Shown in pieces: positions 1-5,091 of a DNA stretch of 8,108 nucleotides (positions within the stretch are counted from its first letter, which is position 1; each line of letters opens with the position of its first letter). The notes beneath the pieces were generated by a model. That model saw only the letters and a list, made by a program, of their open reading frames with translations. It made no database searches and was not told the DNA's origin. The position numbers and the translations under genes were made by a program. Location: NCBI GenBank assembly GCA_016199185.1, contig JACQHE010000049.1, forward strand, positions 1 through 8,108. The letters run 5' to 3'. Source of the stretch: Candidatus Gottesmanbacteria bacterium (GTDB lineage Bacteria; Patescibacteriota; Microgenomatia; UBA10105; UBA927).

Positions 1-1155
1 CACAAAAGGTACTATCAGGGAAATCGATTCATAGACGAAATCGAGGAGCTGGCGATAGCGCGCGCCAAGAAGCTCTTTGGTGTACCGCATGCCAATGTAC
101 AACCGTACTCCGGCTCGCCGGCAAACTCCGCCGTATACATGGCGCTTCTTAAACGCGGCGACACCATCATGGGCCTTAAGCTCACCGCCGGCGGGCATCT
201 GACGCACGGCCATCCGCAGGTAACGTTTTCCGGCACGTTTTACCGATCCGTCCAGTACGACGTAGAAGAGGATGGGAGAATCGACATGGACACGGTGACA
301 CGTCTTGCAAAACAGGAAAAACCCAAGATGATTGTCGTTGGCACCACGGCGTACCCGCGGGTGTTTGACTGGAAGGGTTGGAGAGCTATTGCTGATAGTG
401 TAGGAGCCTATTTCCTCGCTGACATTTCTCACATCGCCGGCCTCATTGTGGGCGGCGTGCACCCCAGCCCGGCTCTCTACGCCGACGTGCTCATGGCCAC
501 GACTCACAAGACACTCCGCGGCCCCCGCGGCGCCCTCCTCATGGTGACAGGGCCAGGCCTTGTCAAAGATCCTACGATGGGAGAGAAAATAGATAAAGCC
601 GTATTCCCAGGACTCCAGGGCGGGCCGCACGACAACGTGACGGCTGCCATCGCCGTTTGCCTGTATGAGGCGGCGCAACCAAGCTTCAAGCGCTACGCCA
701 AGCAAGTCGTGACCAACGCCAAAGTCCTTGCTGATACGCTCCAGCGGCAGGGTTGCACCCTGTCAACCGGAGGGACGGATAATCACTTGATGGTCGTGGA
801 CCTCCGGCCCCAGGGCGTGATCGGCAACATTGCCGCGGAAGCATTGGAAGTCGCCGGTATCGTCGTCAACCGCAACAGCGTTCCGCACGATCCCAACCCG
901 CCCTTTTACCCCTCCGGCATCCGCCTCGGGACGCCGGCGATTACCACCCGCGGCATGAAGGAAAAAGAAATGCGGCAGATTGGTGATTGGATCGTGACGG
1001 TTATCAATGAAGTCTCCCACTACCGCCTCCCCGAAGCCAAAGAGGAACGAGTCGCATTTCTCAAAAAGGTTCGCGTAGAGCTTCAGAAAAACAAGCAATT
1101 GCAATCCATCCACGCTTCTGTTACTATGCTCACGAAGAAGTTTCCCGTCCCCTAG
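1..1155 (+). CDS. glyA: Serine hydroxymethyltransferase, 5' end cut by the window edge
   Basis: Cytosolic PLP enzyme that interconverts serine plus tetrahydrofolate with glycine plus 5,10-methylene-tetrahydrofolate, supplying one-carbon units. The frame is open from base 1 and ends at TAG 1153-1155, giving 384 residues. The visible N-terminus (HKRYYQG) aligns with the KRYYGG motif near residue 62 of the E. coli enzyme, so roughly 50-60 residues lie outside the window. The ATG at 139 is internal, not the start. Family motifs seen: VQPYSGSPAN, GGHLTHG (PLP-stacking His), ADISHIAG (Asp and His that contact the cofactor), the PLP-lysine motif TTHKTLRGPRG (Lys codon 508-510), FPGLQGGP, SGGTDNH and SGIRLGTPA with its carboxylate-binding Arg. 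The common AHGGH is TAGGH here; the critical second His is kept. It lies upstream of the rpsB operon, separated by a structured 198-nt region. Identification is secure. Confidence 0.97.
   Translation, partial: HKRYYQGNRFIDEIEELAIARAKKLFGVPHANVQPYSGSPANSAVYMALLKRGDTIMGLKLTAGGHLTHGHPQVTFSGTFYRSVQYDVEEDGRIDMDTVTRLAKQEKPKMIVVGTTAYPRVFDWKGWRAIADSVGAYFLADISHIAGLIVGGVHPSPALYADVLMATTHKTLRGPRGALLMVTGPGLVKDPTMGEKIDKAVFPGLQGGPHDNVTAAIAVCLYEAAQPSFKRYAKQVVTNAKVLADTLQRQGCTLSTGGTDNHLMVVDLRPQGVIGNIAAEALEVAGIVVNRNSVPHDPNPPFYPSGIRLGTPAITTRGMKEKEMRQIGDWIVTVINEVSHYRLPEAKEERVAFLKKVRVELQKNKQLQSIHASVTMLTKKFPVP
1099..1127 (+). promoter_or_regulatory. Weak candidate promoter inside the 3' end of glyA
   Basis: TTGCAA (1099-1104) and TACTAT (1122-1127) are separated by 17 bp and each matches 4 of 6 sigma-70 consensus bases. 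Transcription would begin near 1134, just before the glyA stop, so the RNA would carry the whole structured leader ahead of rpsB. This is inference from consensus spacing only. Such matches occur by chance, but the rpsB operon needs a start if the terminator at 1238-1267 ends glyA transcription. Confidence 0.25.
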
Positions 1156-1160
1156 GGGAC
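1147..1160. repeat. Perfect 14-bp palindrome spanning the glyA stop codon
   Basis: GTCCCCTAGGGGAC is its own reverse complement and contains the TAG stop of glyA. It could form a short GC-rich cruciform or act as a protein-binding palindrome. As RNA the loop would have to open the central bases, leaving about 5 bp of stem. It is one of several small palindromes in this window. Function unknown. Confidence 0.6.
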
Positions 1161-1187
1161 AAATACTCACACTCAACAGTATCTTCT

Positions 1188-1202
1188 TCCCGCCAAGCGG
1201 GA
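1188..1202. repeat. Small GC hairpin TCCCGC-CAA-GCGGGA
   Basis: A 6-bp perfect stem with a CAA loop, sitting at the tip of the 10-bp leader stem 1179-1188/1220-1229 (T1188 is shared between the two). Its core CCCGCCAAGCGGG differs by one base from the core CCCGCTAAGCGGG of the palindrome inside rseP (3395-3427), which suggests that the two belong to one repeat family. It may also serve as a nucleation hairpin for the leader fold. Confidence 0.6.
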
Positions 1203-1237
1203 CAGTTGAGTGGAAGGATAAGAAGATACGACTTTGG

Positions 1238-1267
1238 AACACCAAAGAAGTATCTTTGGTGTTTTTT
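1238..1267 (+). terminator. Strong intrinsic terminator between glyA and rpsB
   Basis: AACACCAAAGA (1238-1248) is a perfect 11-bp inverted repeat of TCTTTGGTGTT (1253-1263) around a 4-nt AGTA loop, followed directly by T1264-T1267; with the last stem bases this gives an uninterrupted run of six T. This is a classic rho-independent terminator. It ends glyA transcription and/or is the terminating arm of the attenuator described for 1179-1267. Confidence 0.85.
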
Positions 1268-1279
1268 GTTAAGTATATT

Positions 1280-1347
1280 GTCATGCTGGAGGAGCGATAG
1301 CGACGATAGCATCTCAAAAAGATCCTATCGCTTCGCTCCAGGATGAC
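1280..1347. repeat. Large imperfect REP-like hairpin overlapping the rpsB ribosome binding site
   Basis: GTCAT (1280-1284) pairs with ATGAC (1343-1347), CTGGAG (1286-1291) with CTCCAG (1336-1341), and AGCGATAG (1293-1300) with CTATCGCT (1325-1332), leaving a loop of about 24 nt. The 3' arm read on the - strand begins GTCATCCTGGAGCGAAGCG, which resembles the GTCATxCTGAGCGAAGCGA-type dispersed repeats common in many bacterial genomes; that similarity is from memory and was not searched. The 3' arm contains AGGA (1340-1343), the probable Shine-Dalgarno of rpsB. Confidence 0.65.
1340..1343 (+). promoter_or_regulatory. Probable Shine-Dalgarno of rpsB, inside a repeat arm
   Basis: AGGA ends 10 nt before the ATG at 1354 and is the only SD-like sequence in the last 20 nt. 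It lies in the 3' arm of the hairpin 1280-1347, paired with TCTGG-side bases at 1284-1287 when folded, so folding would hide it. This supports the start at 1354 and suggests that the repeat was co-opted as part of the translation initiation region. Confidence 0.5.
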
Positions 1348-1353
1348 ACGACT

Positions 1354-2130
1354 ATGGAAGACATCACTCTTCAACAACTTCTGGAAGCCGGGTGCCATTT
1401 TGGGCATAAGGCCGAGCGGTGGCACCCGAAAGCCGCAGAGTTTATCTACACCAAAAAAGATGGCATCCATATTATTGATCTTGCCAAGACCAAAGCGGGT
1501 TTAGACCGTGCGTGTGCATTCGTCAAAGACCTTATCGCAGGAGGGGGAGAACTCCTCTTCATCGCGACCAAACGCCAGGCCATGGGGGTCGTGAAAGAAG
1601 CTGTCGAGAAAGCAGCGGCTCCCTATCTGGTCGAACGCTGGATCGGCGGATTCCTCACCAACTGGGAAGAGGTCAAAAAGAATATAGACAAGATCATTAA
1701 TCTTGAAAATGATCGTGCCGCGGGCAGATGGAAAAAGATGCCGAAACACGAACAAGGCAAGCTCGGCCGCTACATCGATCGGCTCAAAATCTTCTACGGC
1801 GGCGTCCTCACGCTCAAGGAGAAACCCAATGCGCTCTTTATCGTGGACGTCAAGCGCGAGCATGCTGCAGTGCGCGAAGCGCAGCGGGTAGGCATTCCCG
1901 TGGTAGCCATCGTGGACACCAACTCCGATCCCACAGGTATCCACTACGTCATCCCGGCAAACGACGACGCCGTGGGTTCCATCCAGCTCATCGCGGGCGC
2001 CATCGCCGCTGCCTATCGTGAGGGCAAGGATGCACGAGAAAAAGAATCTCCTTCACCTGAGCCCACCGTGGTATCATCAGAAGAGGAACCGCCCAAGAAA
2101 AAGCGCGGTCGGCCCAAGAAAATCATATGA
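1354..2130 (+). CDS. rpsB: 30S ribosomal protein S2
   Basis: Small-subunit ribosomal protein that binds between the head and body of the 30S subunit and is needed for S1 and mRNA docking in well-studied bacteria. 258 residues, normal for the family. Diagnostic S2 blocks are present: GCHFGHKAERWHPKAAEFIY near residue 13, DGIHIIDLAKT (36-46), LLFIATKRQA (67-76), ERWIGGFLTNW (94-104), LFIVDVKREHAAVREAQ (161-177) and VAIVDTNSDPTGIHYVIPANDDA (183-205). After residue 222 the core gives way to an acidic Ser/Pro/Glu linker and a basic tail KKKRGRPKKII, whose RGRP core is like an AT-hook. The ATG at 1354 fits the family N-terminus and follows AGGA by 10 nt. The TGA overlaps the tsf ATG by 4 nt, implying translational coupling. 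It is the first gene of the rpsB-tsf-frr-rseP operon. Confidence 0.98.
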   Translation: MEDITLQQLLEAGCHFGHKAERWHPKAAEFIYTKKDGIHIIDLAKTKAGLDRACAFVKDLIAGGGELLFIATKRQAMGVVKEAVEKAAAPYLVERWIGGFLTNWEEVKKNIDKIINLENDRAAGRWKKMPKHEQGKLGRYIDRLKIFYGGVLTLKEKPNALFIVDVKREHAAVREAQRVGIPVVAIVDTNSDPTGIHYVIPANDDAVGSIQLIAGAIAAAYREGKDAREKESPSPEPTVVSSEEEPPKKKRGRPKKII

Positions 2131-2597
2131 CCATCTCTCTTGATACTCTCAAAAAACTCCGAGCCGAAACTCAGGCTGGCGTTGCCGACTGCAGACAGGC
2201 CTTAGAAGACGCGCTCGGCGACTACAAAAAAGCCAAACGACTCCTCACGGATCGGGGACTTGAAAAAGCCGCCAAGAAAGAAGGGAAAGAAACCTCCCAG
2301 GGTATCGTCGAATCGTATGTCCACAATGGCCGCGTTGGAGTGCTTGTCGAACTGCGCTCGGAGACGGACTTTGTCGCGCGCACCGACGAATTTAAAAATC
2401 TCGCCCATGAAGTCTCCCTCCAGGTTTGCTCCATGAACCCCAAAAACACGCGAGAGCTTCTTGCCGAACCCTACATCCGCGACCCGAATCTGACGATTGA
2501 AGGACTCATGAAGCAAACTATTGCCAAAGTAGGGGAGAACATCACCGTTGCCAGATTTACAAGAATGCAATTGGGTGATACGATAGTGAACGAATGA
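2127..2597 (+). CDS. tsf: Elongation factor Ts, minimal form
   Basis: Guanine-nucleotide exchange factor that regenerates EF-Tu-GTP during elongation. 156 residues, against about 283 in E. coli and about 196 in Thermus. The N-terminal UBA-like module is recognised at residues 4-52 (LKKLRAETQAGVADCRQAL, then KAAKKEGKE). The EF-Tu-contacting TDFVARTDEF motif is at 80-89. The C-terminus keeps the family end, MKQTIAKVGENITVARFTR (128-146). The missing part is mainly the segment between the first core subdomain and the end, where others carry the GKP.../iveGrl region; here MNPKNTRELL leads straight into AEPYIRDPNLTIEG. The frame is clean, so this looks like a natural short form rather than a deletion artefact. 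It starts within the rpsB stop (ATGA overlap) and ends within the frr start (ATGA overlap). Confidence 0.96.
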   Translation: MTISLDTLKKLRAETQAGVADCRQALEDALGDYKKAKRLLTDRGLEKAAKKEGKETSQGIVESYVHNGRVGVLVELRSETDFVARTDEFKNLAHEVSLQVCSMNPKNTRELLAEPYIRDPNLTIEGLMKQTIAKVGENITVARFTRMQLGDTIVNE

Positions 2598-3157
2598 TTG
2601 ACGCCCTCCTTAATCAAACCCGTGACCGGATGAAAAAAGCCGTCGAGGTCACGCAGACTGATCTCTCCTCTATCCGCTCCGGCAGAGCTAGCCCCGCGCT
2701 CGTCGAGCACATCGTCATCCCCGCATACGGCGGCAGCCAACGGCTCAAAGTCATGGAACTGGCAACGATCACCACAATGGATACCAAAACCATTGTGATT
2801 TCCCCCTATGACCCCTCCATCATCGGCGAGATAGAAAAGGGAATACAGGAGGCCAATACCGGCCTCACTCCGGTTATAGACGGCGAGATCATCCGGATCA
2901 CCATTCCTCCTTTGTCCGAGGAACGCCGGGGCGAATACACGAAGCTTGCCCGCGCCAAAGTCGAAGGCGGTCGCATCATGGTGCGTCAAGTCCGCGGCGA
3001 CGCCATGCGCCAGGTTAAAAAACTTCAAGAGGAAAACCGGATTTCTGAAGATGATAAAAAACATGCTGAAAAACTCATTCAGGAGCTCACCGATGAGATG
3101 GTTGCCGACCTGGATGGACTGTTAGAGCGAAAGGAAACGGAATTATTACAGGTGTAA
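2594..3157 (+). CDS. frr: Ribosome recycling factor
   Basis: With EF-G, splits post-termination ribosomes into subunits for reuse. 187 residues, the usual length. Recognised by SSIRSGRASPALVEHIVIPAYGG (25-47), the TKTIVISPYDPSIIGEIEKGI stretch (64-84), IRITIPPLSEERR (100-112), VRQVRGDA (130-137), the helical ISEDDKKHAEKLIQELTDE (150-168) and a C-terminal KETELLQV. Helices at both ends form the three-helix bundle and the middle is the beta-rich domain II. The family's usual Arg-Arg before Asp in the third block is Arg-Gly here. It overlaps tsf by 4 nt (ATGA) and stops 1 nt before rseP. In most bacteria pyrH lies between tsf and frr; it is absent here. Confidence 0.97.
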   Translation: MIDALLNQTRDRMKKAVEVTQTDLSSIRSGRASPALVEHIVIPAYGGSQRLKVMELATITTMDTKTIVISPYDPSIIGEIEKGIQEANTGLTPVIDGEIIRITIPPLSEERRGEYTKLARAKVEGGRIMVRQVRGDAMRQVKKLQEENRISEDDKKHAEKLIQELTDEMVADLDGLLERKETELLQV

Positions 3158-3158
3158 T

Positions 3159-4244
3159 ATGCTTACAACTGCCCTCGTCTTTTTCGCAATTTTAAGCATC
3201 CTTGTCCTCATCCATGAACTCGGGCACTACACCGTGGCGCGATGGATTGGCGTAAAAGTCGAGGAATTTGGCTTAGGGCTCCCACCGAGGATTTTCGGTA
3301 AAAAAATCGGCGGCACCGTCTACTCGCTCAATTGGCTTCCGATTGGAGGATTCGTCCGGCTTGCGGGTGAAGACGAAGAGGACCATATTCTGAAAAGGTC
3401 TCACCCCGCTAAGCGGGGAGAGACCTTAAGAAAATTTTTCTGGGCCAGGTCGAAGAAAGAGCGAGCGGCCATTCTTGTCGCCGGAGTCTTCATGAACATT
3501 CTCTTGGCGCTGGGCCTCACCGCGTATCTGCTTACCCAAGGGGTGCTCGAACCCAGCGGCCGCGTGCGCGTGGAAAAAGTCCAACCCGGAAGTCCAGCCG
3601 AGACCATTGGCCTTCAAGAGAATGATGTCGTTACGTTTATTGGCACGAAGCCAGTATCTGTCCCCAAAGATCTCATCGATGCCACCCGCGCGCATCTGGG
3701 TGAAAACGTAACTCTCACTATCGTTCGCGATGAGAATGAAACAAAAATGACCGTCATACCGAGGAAAGATCCTCCTGCAGGCCAAGGGCCGCTGGGCGTC
3801 GTGATCACCGATCTTACGCTTCGCACGTTTACCTGGGCTGAAATTCCGGCCGAAGCAGTCCGCATCAATGTACTTCGCGCACGAGACATGTTCACCGGCA
3901 TTGCCGGCACCCTCTGGCGTTTGGTGACGCTGAAGCCTCCGACCGCCGATGTTGCCGGCCCCATCGGCATCGCCCGCGTCACGGGAGAAGCCGTCAAGTT
4001 CGGCTGGAAGGCGGTCCTGGAGTTTATGAGCATTCTCTCGCTTAACTTGGCGGTCCTCAATATCCTCCCGATTCCGGCGCTGGACGGTGGCCGGCTCGCA
4101 TTCGTATTCTTAGAAAAGTTAATCGGCAAGAAACTCCGTCCGGCCTTTGAGCGTTCGGCCCACCAGATGGGCATGATCATCCTCATTGCCCTTATTTTCC
4201 TTGTATCTGTCAATGATATACTGCGTCTGACAAAGGGACTTTAG
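3159..4244 (+). CDS. rseP: RseP-type site-2 intramembrane zinc metalloprotease
   Basis: Polytopic inner-membrane protease (M50 family) that cleaves transmembrane substrates such as anti-sigma factors or signal-peptide remnants; the substrate here is unknown. 361 residues. The zinc motif HELGH (19-23) lies in the first membrane helix (about 4-24). A second helix is at about 102-126, with GVFMN. One PDZ domain spans about 134-203 (VQPGSPAETIGLQENDVVTFIG). It is followed by GPIGI (267-271), a helix at about 286-305 ending in the third zinc ligand motif NILPIPALDGGR (Asp309), and a last helix at about 336-352. Family versions often carry one or two PDZ domains; this has one. Residues 79-89 are encoded by a 33-nt palindrome and sit in a variable cytoplasmic stretch between GGFVRLAGED and the second helix, which looks longer than usual. 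It starts 1 nt after frr; a weak AGGTG lies 4 nt before the ATG. Confidence 0.95.
   Translation: MLTTALVFFAILSILVLIHELGHYTVARWIGVKVEEFGLGLPPRIFGKKIGGTVYSLNWLPIGGFVRLAGEDEEDHILKRSHPAKRGETLRKFFWARSKKERAAILVAGVFMNILLALGLTAYLLTQGVLEPSGRVRVEKVQPGSPAETIGLQENDVVTFIGTKPVSVPKDLIDATRAHLGENVTLTIVRDENETKMTVIPRKDPPAGQGPLGVVITDLTLRTFTWAEIPAEAVRINVLRARDMFTGIAGTLWRLVTLKPPTADVAGPIGIARVTGEAVKFGWKAVLEFMSILSLNLAVLNILPIPALDGGRLAFVFLEKLIGKKLRPAFERSAHQMGMIILIALIFLVSVNDILRLTKGL
3395..3427. repeat. In-frame REP-like palindrome inside rseP
   Basis: AAGGTCTC (3395-3402) pairs with GAGACCTT (3420-3427); after one A/A mismatch, CCCCGC (3404-3409) pairs with GCGGGG (3413-3418) around a TAA loop. This gives 14 bp in 33 nt, far stronger than expected in ordinary coding DNA. 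The length is exactly 11 codons and encodes residues 79-89 (Lys to Thr) of RseP without breaking the frame. The core CCCGCTAAGCGGG matches the leader hairpin at 1189-1201 with one difference. It resembles the situation of Rickettsia palindromic elements, which insert in frame into genes; identity with any named family is not claimed. Confidence 0.7.
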
Positions 4245-4246
4245 AT

Positions 4247-5026
4247 ATGCGAAACATTGTGGACAAACTCCTTTGGGGAACGCTCCTTATTCTTTTCGGC
4301 CCGTCAGTCATGATCATTGCCTCCTGGAACGCGCTCCCTGGGGACAATCTCTACGGTGTCAAGTTGGCACTCGAGCGCACCGCGCTCGCGCTGGCCAGCC
4401 CCTCCTACGCGACGACCGGTAACCTTCAGATCAAATATACCGAAAGGCGCTTCGCAGAGGCAAAACAACTTATGGCATCCAAACAATCTATCCAAGGCCT
4501 GCCATACCTCCAGCAACAAATCGCCGAAACGAAAAAAGCGATAGAAAATGCACCAAGTCAAGAAACCCAAGTGGCGCTTGCCAAACAGTATATAAATACC
4601 CTCACAACCGTTTCCGCAAAGCTTGAAGAGCAAAAGACGGCCCTAACGACCAGCCCCCAGCCCATCGCCTACGCGCCGTCCACCGTCCCTCCGCCCACGC
4701 AGCAACAGGCAACGGCGACGCCGACACCAAGCCCAACATCCGGCCTCAGAAGTATCACGCCTATTCCTACACCTTCACCCTCACCCAGTCCAACACAAAT
4801 GGCCCAAGTCACGACCACTATGCCCATCCCCGCCCAGCAGGCCGTCGTCGCCCTACAGATTAATCAAACCCAACAGAACGTAAACCAGACCATCGCCAAC
4901 CTCCAAGAACTGGTAGATAAAGTTGACCGTGATCAAAAAGACAATCGCCCCAAACAAGAAGAAGAAAAAGGCAAAAAAGACGAGAGAAATGAAAGGAAAA
5001 GCAATAACGATGACAAGACGCGCTAA
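4247..5026 (+). CDS. Membrane-anchored DUF5667 protein with Pro/Thr/Ser-rich linker
   Basis: Function unknown. 259 residues. One hydrophobic segment (about 8-27) looks like an uncleaved signal anchor, placing the rest outside the cytoplasm. Residues 27-76 match the DUF5667 signature: NALPGDNLYGVKLALERTALALA, then an alpha-helical KYTERRFAEAKQLM. Residues 77-130 are predicted helical and probably coiled coil. Residues 137-197 are a low-complexity linker rich in Pro, Thr, Ser and Gln, typical of a surface spacer. Residues 199-225 form another Gln/Asn-rich helix and 226-259 are a strongly charged Lys/Glu/Asp tail. AAGGGA about 9 nt upstream is a plausible Shine-Dalgarno. The 2-nt gap to rseP implies co-transcription, so it might be a partner or substrate of the protease; that is inference from position alone. 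Confidence 0.85.
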   Translation: MRNIVDKLLWGTLLILFGPSVMIIASWNALPGDNLYGVKLALERTALALASPSYATTGNLQIKYTERRFAEAKQLMASKQSIQGLPYLQQQIAETKKAIENAPSQETQVALAKQYINTLTTVSAKLEEQKTALTTSPQPIAYAPSTVPPPTQQQATATPTPSPTSGLRSITPIPTPSPSPSPTQMAQVTTTMPIPAQQAVVALQINQTQQNVNQTIANLQELVDKVDRDQKDNRPKQEEEKGKKDERNERKSNNDDKTR

Positions 5027-5033
5027 GTGTTCT

Positions 5034-5059
5034 GTCCACCTGCCAGGTGGATTAGCTTG
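5034..5059 (+). repeat. Left palindromic end of the RAYT unit
   Basis: TCCACCTG and CAGGTGGA flank a central C (5035-5051), followed by TTAGCTTG. The sequence GTCCACCTGCCAGGTGGA is the exact reverse complement of the right-end palindrome (the centre is C here, G there). It begins 7 nt after the stop of the DUF5667 gene and its last bases (TTG) are the first bases of the transposase -35 box. It may also weakly terminate the upstream operon, but no T-run follows directly. Confidence 0.8.
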
Positions 5060-5085
5060 ACACCTCTCCTTTTTACCTCTAAACT
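5057..5085 (+). promoter_or_regulatory. Promoter of the transposase gene, predicting a leaderless mRNA
   Basis: A perfect -35 box TTGACA (5057-5062) and TAAACT (5080-5085; 4 of 6 consensus bases) are 17 bp apart. A start 7 nt after the -10 falls at 5092, the A of the ATG. No Shine-Dalgarno sequence is visible before that ATG. The -35 box overlaps the left end repeat, so binding of the transposase to its own end could repress the gene. Confidence 0.6.
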
Positions 5086-5091
5086 AATTCC

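Larger units (their letters stand above)
1179..1267 (+). promoter_or_regulatory. Putative transcription attenuator in the rpsB operon leader
   Basis: The region shows alternative, mutually exclusive pairings. GTATCTTCTT (1179-1188) pairs perfectly over 10 bp with AAGAAGATAC (1220-1229), enclosing a small hairpin (1189-1193 with 1197-1201). A second copy of GTATCTT (1250-1256) can pair instead with AAGATAC (1223-1229), enclosing CTTTGG (1232-1237) paired with CCAAAG (1242-1247). That second fold uses bases of both arms and the loop of the terminator at 1238-1267 and would prevent it. This is the architecture of an attenuator: pairing 1 leaves the terminator free, pairing 2 is an antiterminator. 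A further stem, ACTCAAC (1171-1177) with GTTGAGT (1205-1211), crosses pairing 1. The complementarities are seen directly; the regulatory role and any ligand (S2 protein, a small molecule, or coupling to glyA translation) are inference. Confidence 0.5.

Noticed and set aside
1274..1279. TATATT as a -10 box for an rpsB promoter
   Set aside because: No acceptable -35 box at 15-19 bp upstream (the position falls in the terminator stem) and no extended -10 TG; not strong enough to list.
1283..1300. Five-codon upstream ORF (M-L-E-E-R-stop) in the rpsB leader as a leader peptide
   Set aside because: The ATG lies inside the repeat-like hairpin arm, has no ribosome binding site and no run of regulatory codons; probably chance.
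763..1470. Minus-strand open frame of 235 codons over the glyA 3' end, leader and rpsB 5' end
   Set aside because: Antisense to two certain genes and across the terminator; no motif and no initiation signal.
2471..3064. Minus-strand open frame of 197 codons over frr
   Set aside because: Shadow of the frr reading frame; no family resemblance.
3614..4213. Minus-strand open frame of 199 codons over rseP
   Set aside because: Low-complexity Arg/Ser/Pro product antisense to conserved RseP motifs; a shadow.
5034..5051. Left palindrome as an intrinsic terminator for the DUF5667 operon
   Set aside because: The hairpin is strong, but the nearest T-run is about 20 nt further on, too far for a standard rho-independent terminator.
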